Source: a virus
Strand: one strand, 5' to 3'
DNA: 21,339 bases
Virus record (IMG/VR): IMGVR_UViG_3300042308_001425
Coordinates: 1-21,339 of that record
Positions 1-6,030 of the stretch are shown here, piece after piece. The notes beneath the pieces were generated by a model, which did no database searches, was not told the origin of the DNA, and saw only the letters and a program-made list of their open reading frames with translations. Position 1 is the first letter of the stretch; every line of letters starts with the position of its first letter. The position numbers and the translations under genes are program-made.

Positions 1-293
1 AACATTTTTTGTTTTTCAGGATAGGTGCAGTGTGGGAGAAACACAAACAGTCGCAAAGTAAGATTATCTCTACTGCGGTAGATTCTATAACTCACCCGTT
101 CAACATTCAATACTTGAGCAAGATAGACTCCATTGAAACTTTCAGGCCAGTCTTGGTCTACACTGTCGCGGGTCTTTTCAAAATAAAAATCCGTCATCTT
201 TTGGACCTTGGCTGCACTGCTCCAAAATAAGTTTTGCTCACACCATGCCGTCTTGCGGTCCAGCATTTTTTCAGTGATTTCACTGGTGTTCAC
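1..293 (-). CDS. Hypothetical small protein, cut by the left window edge
   Basis: The minus-strand frame stays open from a GTG at 291-293 to the left edge, so only the N-terminal part (about 97 residues) is visible and the stop lies outside. It begins V-N-T-S-E-I-T-E-K-M and contains a stretch rich in W, F and Y (AWCEQNLFW, MTDFYFEK). I chose the GTG because AAGGAG lies 7 bases upstream and because the block GGAGTTGA-N3-GTGAAC matches the initiation blocks of the neighbouring genes (GGAGTTGA-N3-ATGAAC). An in-frame stop just upstream rules out a longer N-terminus; an internal ATG at 266 is a less likely start. The start overlaps a near-perfect tandem 10-mer (ACCAGTGAAC then ACCAGTGAAA). It follows the next gene by 11 bases. 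I do not recognise a family. Confidence 0.6.
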   Translation of the reverse strand, partial: MNTSEITEKMLDRKTAWCEQNLFWSSAAKVQKMTDFYFEKTRDSVDQDWPESFNGVYLAQVLNVERVSYRIYRSRDNLTLRLFVFLPHCTYPEKQKM

Positions 294-304
294 TGGTCAA
301 CTCC

Positions 305-520
305 TTAGCCCTGCGTGATTTTTTCAACCAGTTGGGAAAATGTGATGGCCTGGCCACTGGTATAAACAATGTCAAAACTGTTGTTGTCAATGCGATATTG
401 ACGGCGGTCACAGTTTACATATTCACCCTGGTCGTCGGTGTAGACCTGACGCATCTGTGTATAAGTTTTATCTACTGCACCATCAAAGATCACTCGGGTG
501 GTAATTTTACGCTTGTTCAT
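305..520 (-). CDS. Hypothetical small protein (71 aa)
   Basis: A 71-residue basic-to-neutral protein starting MNKRKITTRVIFDG and ending VEKITQG. It has no signal peptide or membrane segment. The pattern of alternating hydrophobic residues suggests a small beta-rich fold, but I recognise no family. The ATG overlaps the stop of the upstream gene (ATGA, 4-base overlap). Its Shine-Dalgarno GGAG lies in the last codons of that gene (GGA GTT GAA CAA TGA), so translation is probably coupled. It is one of a run of very small genes on this strand, typical of the accessory early region of a large phage. The gene is supported by its perfect packing and a good ribosome binding site; its role is unknown. 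Confidence 0.75.
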   Translation of the reverse strand: MNKRKITTRVIFDGAVDKTYTQMRQVYTDDQGEYVNCDRRQYRIDNNSFDIVYTSGQAITFSQLVEKITQG

Positions 521-774
521 TGTTCAACTCCAAATTGTGCCAACACTGCTCTGGCACAATCACGGATCACAGCCGCCTCAATTTGACTGCGATAGTCTTG
601 GTAAAAAAGCGGCACCTCTGACACTGCTTGATTACATGCCCTAATCAATGACTCCGCAAATTTTGCGTAGGCCGCTTCGCACTCTTCGGCACTCATGGCT
701 CTGGGATACAGAGTGTGACCAAGGTCCACATACAGGCCTGCGTCGTGGGCCAGAGCTCGAATATTTGGGTTCAT
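517..774 (-). CDS. Small phage protein with C-terminal FGVEQ
   Basis: An 85-residue protein, MNPNIRALAHDAGLYVD to AVLAQFGVEQ. The middle reads FAESLIRACNQAV and IEAAVIRDCARAVL, amphipathic helices with cysteines. The overall plan (MNxxIRxLAxxA at the start, FAE-LI-x-C in the middle, FGVE at the end) matches the protein at 989-1207 and a family of small phage proteins that I recall from environmental T4-like genomes, function unknown. The start overlaps the upstream stop by 4 bases; the only Shine-Dalgarno-like bases are a weak AGGT. Its own final codons GGA-GTT-GAA carry the Shine-Dalgarno for the next gene. It is probably all-helical. I know of no demonstrated function. Confidence 0.78.
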   Translation of the reverse strand: MNPNIRALAHDAGLYVDLGHTLYPRAMSAEECEAAYAKFAESLIRACNQAVSEVPLFYQDYRSQIEAAVIRDCARAVLAQFGVEQ

Positions 775-992
775 TTTTCTAATACCTGTGTCAAGCGGTC
801 AATGACCAGTTTCAAATTTTCTCTTGTTAGATACACTTCAATCTCACTGTCGGTTTCTTTGTGGTCCGATGTGTCTGACACAGTGAGCATAAACCCGGCA
901 CCATCAAACACTGATCTGATCGTCAGGTCAACAAACCGATTATCTACATCGTAGACGCATTGTGTGAATATTGCACCCTCATCTATGTTCAT
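771..992 (-). CDS. Hypothetical small acidic protein (73 aa)
   Basis: A 73-residue acidic protein, MNIDEGAIFTQCVYDVD to LVIDRLTQVLEK. The N-terminal two thirds look like beta strands (FVDLTIRSVF, GFMLTVSD) and the C-terminus looks like an amphipathic helix (ENLKLVIDRLTQVLEK). The ATG sits in the block GGAGTTGAAGAATGAAC, where GGAG is the Shine-Dalgarno (9-base spacing) encoded by the end of the upstream gene and ATGA is the stop/start overlap. It carries one CACAGTG heptamer at 879-885. No family is recognised. Confidence 0.75.
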   Translation of the reverse strand: MNIDEGAIFTQCVYDVDNRFVDLTIRSVFDGAGFMLTVSDTSDHKETDSEIEVYLTRENLKLVIDRLTQVLEK

Positions 993-1003
993 TCTTCAAC
1001 TCC
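987..1003 (-). promoter_or_regulatory. Coupled ribosome binding site, GGAGTTGAAGAATGAAC
   Basis: On the minus strand the last codons of the 989-1207 gene (GGA GTT GAA GAA TGA, encoding GVEE) supply GGAG nine bases before the overlapping ATG of the 771-992 gene. Close copies of the block are at 288-304, 515-531 and 1441-1458. Confidence 0.75.
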
Positions 1004-1207
1004 AAAATGTTCTTTGATTCTCATGCCTGTTGTTTTAGTAATATATCCACAGCCAAGCAAGCTAGGACGCTCTGCATCAGCCACCTGCGCACATTCCTTC
1101 ACAATCAACTCGGCGAACTTTTTGCAAAATTCATCAGGAATGTTCCAAGGACCAGAGGGCATGTCTTCAACAGCCTTATCAGCAAGTTCTAGAATTCGTT
1201 CGTTCAT
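989..1207 (-). CDS. Small phage protein with C-terminal HFGVEE
   Basis: A 72-residue protein, MNERILELADKAVEDMP, then FCKKFAELIVKECAQVADAE, ending GMRIKEHFGVEE. I recall this plan from many environmental phage genomes: a short helical N-terminus, a FAELIVxECAxVA helix and a C-terminal FGVE tail. No biochemical role is known to me. It resembles the protein at 517-774 (FAE-LI-x-C and FGVE), so the two are probably paralogues. The start has AATGGAGG seven bases or fewer upstream. The last codons GGA-GTT-GAA-GAA-TGA provide both the Shine-Dalgarno and the overlapping ATG of the next gene, so the conserved tail has a second role at the RNA level. Confidence 0.85.
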   Translation of the reverse strand: MNERILELADKAVEDMPSGPWNIPDEFCKKFAELIVKECAQVADAERPSLLGCGYITKTTGMRIKEHFGVEE

Positions 1208-1446
1208 ACAACCTCCATTCCGTATTCGCTACGACGGTCAATGCCTTCATGTGGACAGTATATCTCGCTCAGTGCCCAACATTCTCTAAAATCAGCTTCT
1301 CGACCACGGACATCTTGTGTAGTGTAGAATTCAGCAGTCATCAGCCTGGTAAAAATCTTCATGGGAGCATCCAGTTCAAAGACACAACGAAAATCGTGCT
1401 TTTGTAGAAACTCTTCAACTAGTTCATAAGTGATGTAATAGTTCAT
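1204..1446 (-). CDS. Hypothetical small protein (80 aa)
   Basis: An 80-residue protein starting MNYYITYELVEEFLQKHDFRCVFEL and ending SEYGMEVV. It is rich in aromatic and acidic residues, with three cysteines, and has no signal peptide or membrane segment. The ATG is in the block GGAGTTTGAAGAATGAAC, where the end of the upstream gene (GAG TTT GAA GAA TGA) supplies the Shine-Dalgarno and the ATGA overlap. It ends in a 4-base overlap with the next gene, whose Shine-Dalgarno GGAGG lies in its codons for GMEVV. Family not recognised. Confidence 0.77.
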   Translation of the reverse strand: MNYYITYELVEEFLQKHDFRCVFELDAPMKIFTRLMTAEFYTTQDVRGREADFRECWALSEIYCPHEGIDRRSEYGMEVV

Positions 1447-1637
1447 TCTTCAAACTCCGCATCAACAATGCCGCAGGCCACAAACTCCAACTCTGCCCAG
1501 GCTTCTTCCACGGTGTCATAACCCACAGCATCCAGCTCGCCGTCATAGGTCCGGGCATAGAACTGACCGTTGCCTGGGCTGGCTTCGGTGTCAATGCCCA
1601 CTTCGCCGTAGCCGGTTGCTCTGATCATTAGGTCCAT
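1443..1637 (-). CDS. Hypothetical very acidic small protein (64 aa)
   Basis: With the ATG at 1637 the protein begins MDLMIRATGYGEVGIDTEA and ends GIVDAEFEE, 64 residues. It is strongly acidic, with few basic residues. I preferred this ATG to a TTG two codons upstream because GGGG lies six bases before it and the upstream stop falls directly before it. The glycine-rich first half and the helix TVEEAWAELEFVACG suggest a compact alpha/beta fold. The last codons carry the Shine-Dalgarno (GGAG) of the next gene. Function unknown. Confidence 0.7.
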   Translation of the reverse strand: MDLMIRATGYGEVGIDTEASPGNGQFYARTYDGELDAVGYDTVEEAWAELEFVACGIVDAEFEE

Positions 1638-1639
1638 GT

Positions 1640-1894
1640 TCAACCCCAGTCTTTTTTGTCACCAAACCGTTCGTTGTAGTTGTAGCCTGCGGTGTAGGCA
1701 GTGATCTCCTCAGCAGTCATCTCCCCCAAGGTCACCATCTCCGATGAGTAGGTGTCACCCTGAAAGTAGTGCGGATGATAGCCACGATGGTAGTAGCTGT
1801 CGGCGGCACCGCGATCAAACGGACCACCATGGCGTTGGTCGTAGAGATTGCCTTCAAACTCTTGAGGCTTGCTAGTATAGTCAATCAGCATCAT
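1640..1894 (-). CDS. Conserved phage small protein, RHGGPFDRGAADSYY motif
   Basis: With the start at 1894 the protein is 84 residues. It contains YDQRHGGPFDRGAADSYYHRG followed by MTAEEITAYTAGYNYNERFGDKKDWG. I recall this pairing of an RHGGPxDRGxADSYYxRG block with a C-terminal AGYxxNExxGxxKDW block from many environmental phages, always without an assigned function. A second ATG three bases downstream could also be used. The start shares one base with the upstream stop (TAATG), and the ribosome binding site is weak (AAAGG). The arginines, histidines and tyrosines suggest nucleic acid or ligand binding, but this is inference. Confidence 0.8.
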   Translation of the reverse strand: MMLIDYTSKPQEFEGNLYDQRHGGPFDRGAADSYYHRGYHPHYFQGDTYSSEMVTLGEMTAEEITAYTAGYNYNERFGDKKDWG

Positions 1895-2265
1895 TATGCT
1901 ACCTTTCGAAAATAACCGTAGGGCAAGCCCACGCAATAACAGAAATATTCGTAGTCGCCTGTGGCGCCTTCGGCGTCCATGAGCCAGGCAATCACACGCT
2001 CGCGGTTGGTACCAGGGTGAATGAGATTGGCCACACGGTCTTCAAACCGCACGATAGCCTCAGCTTCAGCCGCACGGCGAGCAATCTCTTCGCGCTGGAT
2101 GGCTTGACCCAGCACTTTGAACTCAGCGTCAAAGTCCTCAAGGGTCCAAGTGGAAGTATCCATACCACGGGGGCGAACGCCATAGGCATCCTTGTACATG
2201 TCCCAATACATGCATTGAGCTTGCTCTAGTTGAGACATTTCTTCCCAAGATTTGAACTGTTCCAT
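1894..2265 (-). CDS. Conserved phage hypothetical protein (123 aa)
   Basis: The protein starts MEQFKSWEEMSQLEQAQCMYWDMYKD and contains the AYGVRPRG block near residue 30, a helical region REEIARRAAEAEAIVRFEDRVANLIHPG, and a C-terminal YEYFCYCVGLPYGYF. The WDxYKDxxGxRPR block followed by a long charged helix is common in small proteins of environmental phages; I know of no function. I chose ATG 2265 because AAGGAG lies six bases upstream and a promoter with a short leader ends just before it (see 2296-2324). The longer frame starting at 2313 would overlap that promoter's transcription start. It is the first gene of the leftward small-gene operon. Confidence 0.83.
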   Translation of the reverse strand: MEQFKSWEEMSQLEQAQCMYWDMYKDAYGVRPRGMDTSTWTLEDFDAEFKVLGQAIQREEIARRAAEAEAIVRFEDRVANLIHPGTNRERVIAWLMDAEGATGDYEYFCYCVGLPYGYFRKVA

Positions 2266-2295
2266 TTGTGGCTCCTTGTTTCTTACTATGCTTCT

Positions 2296-2324
2296 ATTAT
2301 AGCAAAACGGCAATTATTGGTCAA
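2296..2324 (-). promoter_or_regulatory. Sigma-70-type promoter P2 for the small-gene operon
   Basis: On the minus strand, TTGACC (2319-2324) and TATAAT (2296-2301) are separated by exactly 17 bases, with an extended -10 TGC before TATAAT. The expected transcription start is near 2289, giving a leader of about 24 bases with AAGGAG before the ATG at 2265. The -35 box overlaps the final codons and stop of the upstream GIY-YIG-like gene. It closely resembles the promoter at 2653-2681, including TTGCC at the same spacer position. Confidence 0.85.
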
Positions 2325-2646
2325 CCAATTTCACACGAACGTCAGTGTTCAGCTCAGGCTGATACTCGCGAATCAGCTCGCGCTCCAACTTGTGAGCAAC
2401 ATCTTTGCCACGCACAATTTCAACGATGGCATAGTTCACAGCACCCTCACCGGCTGCACGAATGGCTTCGTACAGACGCCAGCTCTTGTCTTCGGTGCGA
2501 GCACGATAGATGTGCTTGTTGATACGCGAGCGCAGGCTCATGTTGATGGTGCGCTGAGTCTTGGCAGTGATACCGATGTACGACTCCAGACCAATCTGGA
2601 TGCAGTAAACGATGTGCAATCGATCCGAACGCTTCTTTCTCATCAT
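2314..2646 (-). CDS. GIY-YIG-like nuclease
   Basis: The protein (110 residues from ATG 2646; a second ATG is at 2643) contains [19 protein letters not shown], matching the paired GIY and YIG strands as VYC and YIG. It continues with [22 protein letters not shown], where basic residues follow as in the family, then the acidic helix [18 protein letters not shown], where [11 protein letters not shown] corresponds to the metal-binding Glu and nearby Asn. GIY-YIG nucleases cut DNA in homing, repair or restriction; small stand-alone copies are frequent in phages, and here it could be a homing nuclease or act in host DNA breakdown. Its own promoter lies directly upstream and predicts an almost leaderless mRNA; a TTG at 2619 is an alternative start. 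Catalytic residues are read by eye only. Confidence 0.7.
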   Translation of the reverse strand: MMRKKRSDRLHIVYCIQIGLESYIGITAKTQRTINMSLRSRINKHIYRARTEDKSWRLYEAIRAAGEGAVNYAIVEIVRGKDVAHKLERELIREYQPELNTDVRVKLVDQ

Positions 2647-2652
2647 GCCATT

Positions 2653-2681
2653 ATTATAGCATTTTGGCAAAATTGGGTCAA
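2653..2681 (-). promoter_or_regulatory. Sigma-70-type promoter P1 for the GIY-YIG-like gene
   Basis: On the minus strand TTGACC (2676-2681) and TATAAT (2653-2658) are 17 bases apart, with extended -10 TGC. Within the spacer lies TTTTGCCAAAA, a small odd palindrome. The predicted start is near 2646, which is the first base of the ATG of the downstream gene, so the transcript would have little or no leader. About 22 of 29 positions match P2 at 2296-2324. Confidence 0.83.
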
Positions 2682-2756
2682 CCTCAAAATTGTTGTAAAA
2701 AAGCCACTGATTTTGCACTATTTTTCCAGGGTTTTCTGTGGTTTATAAGTAACAGC

Positions 2757-3827
2757 ATGGTTGACCTATATCACAGTATCTATGACGGCGAAGTTTTCAA
2801 AGCCAGCGATTGTATTTGGCAGGAAAATACCTTTGTAGATTTTATAAGAAGTCAGCTGAAGTTGTTGGGATATCACAGTGTGTCATACAACAACAAGGTT
2901 TGGCGTCGCGGCCAACGCACTGTGGTCGTCTGCGTGGTAGATGACTATGCCACTTGTCGTTCTGATCACAGCGTCAGCATGCCCTATGCATTCGATGCCA
3001 ACACAGTGGTGATCACTGACAACTGGGTAGGTGTGCCCACACAGTACAAGGTGTGTCAACTGCCTCACAGTTTTTTTGGTATCTACAGTCACCAACCTCA
3101 ACTCAACAAATGGCAGCCTGATCGGCGTTTCAACTTCAGTGTAAATCGAATCGACACCAAACGCATGTTGTTGATGTTGGAAATATGGCACCGCTGCCGC
3201 CTGATGCCGCAGGCCGATCAACTGGATTATGTGAACTTTAACTGCTGGTCATGGAGTGGCGACAATGCCACCAAGTCAGAGCTGGAAAGAAACTTTGAAC
3301 TGCAATGGCAGGCCTTGGAATCGCAATATCAAGAACTGTATAAACCCTGCTATGACGAACTGCGACCGCGAATGCCCTGGCGCAATCACAACCTGGATCA
3401 CGAACAACAGCATGTCAGTGCCTGGATCAATGTAGTGGCTGAAACCTACAGCTCAGACACCACAGTGGCACTGAGTGAAAAACTGTTTAGGGCTCTGTGT
3501 TTGCCTGTGCCCTGGATTGTGTATTCTGGCAAACACACTGTGGCCTATCTGGCCAGCTTGGGATTTGATGTGTTGGCAGATGTAGTTTCGCATGACTACG
3601 ACAGTCTGATAGAAAATCGCACAGCAGCCTACGGTGACAAATTGGTAGATTTTGTATACGCAGGCGCTGAGGCAGTGACTCGCATGCAGCAGCAAGATTT
3701 TGACACAGTTCGCAGTCGCTGTGAAGCAGCAGCTCAACACAACCAACAACTCTTGGCTACCATGCGTGCTCGTTGGCCCAGTGACTTGGCTGCTTGGTTG
3801 CCGGGCTTGATTCAACAGATTCAATAA
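2757..3827 (+). CDS. Glycosyltransferase-like protein (SEK-motif domain, copy 1)
   Basis: A 356-residue protein. The recognisable part is near residues 220-285: WINVVAETYSSD, SEKLFRALCLPVPWIVYSG, LASLGFDVLADVVSHDYDSL. This order (V-x-ET, then SEK-x-F, then a hydrophobic strand with P, then LGF/LGL-D-x-x-D and Y/HDYD) recurs in the proteins at 6031-6990 and 19925-20914. It resembles the nucleotide-sugar-binding C-terminal half of GT10-like fucosyltransferases and related phage proteins, so a sugar transfer role is likely but the substrate is unknown. The start at 2757 has no Shine-Dalgarno; the 11-mer GTAACAGCATG also occurs at the start of the epimerase gene at 19175. It overlaps the asparagine synthetase start by TAATG, so the two are probably one transcript. 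It has five CACWGTG heptamers between 2874 and 3467, with a sixth at 3536. Confidence 0.7.
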   Translation: MVDLYHSIYDGEVFKASDCIWQENTFVDFIRSQLKLLGYHSVSYNNKVWRRGQRTVVVCVVDDYATCRSDHSVSMPYAFDANTVVITDNWVGVPTQYKVCQLPHSFFGIYSHQPQLNKWQPDRRFNFSVNRIDTKRMLLMLEIWHRCRLMPQADQLDYVNFNCWSWSGDNATKSELERNFELQWQALESQYQELYKPCYDELRPRMPWRNHNLDHEQQHVSAWINVVAETYSSDTTVALSEKLFRALCLPVPWIVYSGKHTVAYLASLGFDVLADVVSHDYDSLIENRTAAYGDKLVDFVYAGAEAVTRMQQQDFDTVRSRCEAAAQHNQQLLATMRARWPSDLAAWLPGLIQQIQ

Positions 3828-5367
3828 TGTGTGGTATACTTTTTGTAAAGTCACAGCAGCCTCTTGACCTTGCTGTGCATCTACAGGCTTTGACCAAAAT
3901 TCAAAGCCGAGGACCAGATCACACTGTGTATGATCACCGTGGCACGGTATTTGTGGCTCACACAGTGCTACACATCACTGGTCAAGATCAATTCTATCGT
4001 GTGCCACATCCAGACTTTGTGGCCTACAACGGTGAGATCTACAACTACCGTTGGTTTGGCAACTACAGCACAGACACTGAACTGATCTATCGCACTGTGC
4101 GAGATCAGAACTTCCGCAAGTTTCCTTACTTTGAAGGACCTTGGGCCTGGGTTTACACTGACTTTGATTCAGTGCACTATGCCACTGATCCTCAAGGTGA
4201 ACGTTGTCTTTATCGCTACCAAGACCAAAATATCTTGATAGTCAGCAGCGAAGTGTCGGCCATACTGTGCTATGTCAATGCCAAGATTGCAATCAACCCA
4301 CACAGTGAGAAACATTGGCCCACAGTGTCAACCACACCGTACCAAGGCATTTCGCGCTGTGAACCAGGTCGGTTGTATGATTTTTCTGGTGCTGTAAGCA
4401 CCATCGACAGCATCTTTGATTGGAGCCAAGAACCACAACAAGTCAGTGATCAAGATGCACAGCAGGAATTTGATCACATCTGGGACCGTGTGATTGCAGA
4501 AATGCAACCACAGCGACCAGTGGGCATCACTGTCAGTGGAGGTGTGGACAGTGGGTTGATTCTGGCAAGCATGCCTCGGGCTGATGCTTTTTACACTGTG
4601 GATTGCGAGGGCAAAGACACTGTGAGTACCAGGGCCGCAGAGTTTCTCACTCCTGACCAACGTCAACGTCATTGTGTACTGACCATGACTGCTGAGTCTT
4701 GGGCACAAAACATGATTGAGTGCATGCAACACAGCGCCATGCCCGTGCAGAGTTGGAGCTTTGTGGGACAATGGAACATAGCCAAACACTGTGAGCAGCC
4801 TGTGCTGTTCACAGGCGTAGGTGCTGACGAACTGTTTGGTGGTTATCCTGTGTATCAAACTCTGCACTTTGATACCAATACCTCAGTGAGTCCCTACAGT
4901 GTGCATGATCCTGACTCTGACAGTGCACAATTATGGCAGCGTTGCCTCGACAGCAGCCACGGCCACGCAGGCCGAGCCACACTGCTGATGGACTATGTAA
5001 TTCAAGTCAGTGCAGTGGATGCTCGCGGAGTAGACTCAATGACTCAAGCGCATGGAGTAGAACCCAGATCGCCTTTCATGCATCCCAAAATCATAAAGTT
5101 TGCACTCAACTTGCCATGGCATCTGCGACTGGGCAAGCCACTGTTGCGATCGAGATTTCTACGTCATTGGAGCTCAGAATTGTTGTTGCCCAAACAAGGC
5201 TTTGCTGGGCATTGCAATGACAGTTTGCCCTGGTTGGACATTGCAGTCAGCGCTGATAACAACCGTGCTCAGCAGTGGCAACAGATTCAACAGGCTAGTT
5301 TTCAAAGATACTGTGGTACAGGTTCCAGTCAATGACTTGATCAAACCATTCAGGACAGATCACAGTG
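2874..5367. repeat. Dense cluster of CACWGTG heptamers
   Basis: Fourteen copies of CACAGTG or CACTGTG (one motif, since they are reverse complements) start at 2874, 2918, 3002, 3461, 3536, 3922, 3961, 4093, 4301, 4321, 4594, 4618, 4787 and 5361. About two to three would be expected in the whole window. Most lie in the first glycosyltransferase-like gene and asnB; one lies just past asnB in the opposing gene. In asnB most copies are read as Thr-Val (ACW GTG), but not all. Confidence 0.75.
3827..5335 (+). CDS. asnB: Asparagine synthetase, glutamine-hydrolysing (AsnB type)
   Basis: A 502-residue protein. It begins MCGIL, placing Cys2 as the N-terminal nucleophile of a class II glutamine amidotransferase; RGPDH (residues 28-32) and YNGEIYNY (67-74) complete the glutaminase signature. 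The synthetase half has the PP-loop SGGVDS (237-242) and GVGADELFGGY (about 330-340). The family converts aspartate, glutamine and ATP to asparagine, but sequence-related amidotransferases also amidate sugars or peptides, and the glycan context makes that possible. The start is fixed by the catalytic Cys and overlaps the upstream stop (TAATG), with no clear Shine-Dalgarno. E. coli AsnB is 554 residues, so this copy is somewhat short. The 3' end overlaps the convergent gene at 5295-6008 by 41 bases. The gene is dense in CACWGTG heptamers, mostly read as Thr-Val. Confidence 0.93.
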   Translation: MCGILFVKSQQPLDLAVHLQALTKIQSRGPDHTVYDHRGTVFVAHTVLHITGQDQFYRVPHPDFVAYNGEIYNYRWFGNYSTDTELIYRTVRDQNFRKFPYFEGPWAWVYTDFDSVHYATDPQGERCLYRYQDQNILIVSSEVSAILCYVNAKIAINPHSEKHWPTVSTTPYQGISRCEPGRLYDFSGAVSTIDSIFDWSQEPQQVSDQDAQQEFDHIWDRVIAEMQPQRPVGITVSGGVDSGLILASMPRADAFYTVDCEGKDTVSTRAAEFLTPDQRQRHCVLTMTAESWAQNMIECMQHSAMPVQSWSFVGQWNIAKHCEQPVLFTGVGADELFGGYPVYQTLHFDTNTSVSPYSVHDPDSDSAQLWQRCLDSSHGHAGRATLLMDYVIQVSAVDARGVDSMTQAHGVEPRSPFMHPKIIKFALNLPWHLRLGKPLLRSRFLRHWSSELLLPKQGFAGHCNDSLPWLDIAVSADNNRAQQWQQIQQASFQRYCGTGSSQ

Positions 5368-6008
5368 TTGGGATGACGTCGAGCATACTGCTGAAACGCC
5401 TGCACACAATCTGACTCGCTGGGTGTCACACTACGAGTGCGATTGCTGTTGAACTCATACCAATAGATGCCATAAGGAGCTGTTGGGTCTGTGAGCCTAA
5501 AACTGAACAACTGTCCTGGATTGGCACCACACAATGCAGCGAATCGATCAAAATCATTCACTGGCTCAAGATCAGCATAGAGATGTGCCCGGTCACGGTG
5601 AGTGCTGATAAAAGCCGGCACAGTTTGTATCTGAGGCAGGCGTTCCAGGCACCGCAATCTGCTGTCACCAGTACCGGCCAAATAAGTACCATCGCCTTGA
5701 TCCAAAATCATCCAAGGTTTCACAATGCCCTGCTGACGTATGTCGTGTATCCAAATATTGAGTTTGACCAAATTGGCAATGTCATAGTGGTTGCGAGCGT
5801 CGGCCACAAAGCCATCTATGCCATCGTGGTCAAGCCATTGCATGGCCCAGGCACAGAGATCCATTAGTTTTTGGTTGGTTTTGAGATGGTCAAATCGAGC
5901 TCGAGGATTCCAAAACAAACAATGTCGTCCATTGTGTTGACTCATGATCACAGGATCCAGTGCTGCATTGGGCCAGTGAAATTCCACAAGAGGATTATTC
6001 CAATACAT
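5295..6008 (-). CDS. Unknown protein with possible ParB/sulfiredoxin-like domain
   Basis: A 237-residue protein. Residues about 78-137 read IANLVKLNIWIHDIRQQG, then a run with GDGTYLAGTGDSRLRCLERL and TVPAFIS. This resembles the ParB/Srx-like fold: a helix pair, a strand with DG-x-Y, the G-x-x-R loop, then a hydrophobic strand after VP. That fold occurs in DNA-binding ParB proteins, nucleases and nucleotide-binding enzymes. The C-terminus VICPEWFDQVIDWNLY is not recognised. It is a lone minus-strand gene inside the plus-strand cargo island, tail-to-tail with asnB and head-to-head with the next gene only 22 bases away. The ATG at 6008 lacks a clear ribosome binding site. The ParB-like reading is a pattern match, not established. 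Confidence 0.62.
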   Translation of the reverse strand: MYWNNPLVEFHWPNAALDPVIMSQHNGRHCLFWNPRARFDHLKTNQKLMDLCAWAMQWLDHDGIDGFVADARNHYDIANLVKLNIWIHDIRQQGIVKPWMILDQGDGTYLAGTGDSRLRCLERLPQIQTVPAFISTHRDRAHLYADLEPVNDFDRFAALCGANPGQLFSFRLTDPTAPYGIYWYEFNSNRTRSVTPSESDCVQAFQQYARRHPNTVICPEWFDQVIDWNLYHSIFEN

Positions 6009-6030
6009 AGATCTACTTAGTAAATAGGGC

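Noticed and set aside
2230-2748. Plus-strand open frame of 172 codons opposite the GIY-YIG-like gene
   Set aside because: It is the complement of two well-supported minus genes and two promoters, with no ribosome binding site and a low-quality protein composition.
2682-2756. Plus-strand promoter for the first glycosyltransferase-like gene
   Set aside because: TTGTAA with CACTAT or a TATAAG near 2745 are the best matches, but spacing or sequence is poor, so no promoter is claimed in this gap.
4328-4867. Minus-strand frame of 179 codons inside asnB
   Set aside because: It lies opposite the clearly assigned asparagine synthetase; the protein is rich in His and Cys with no motif.
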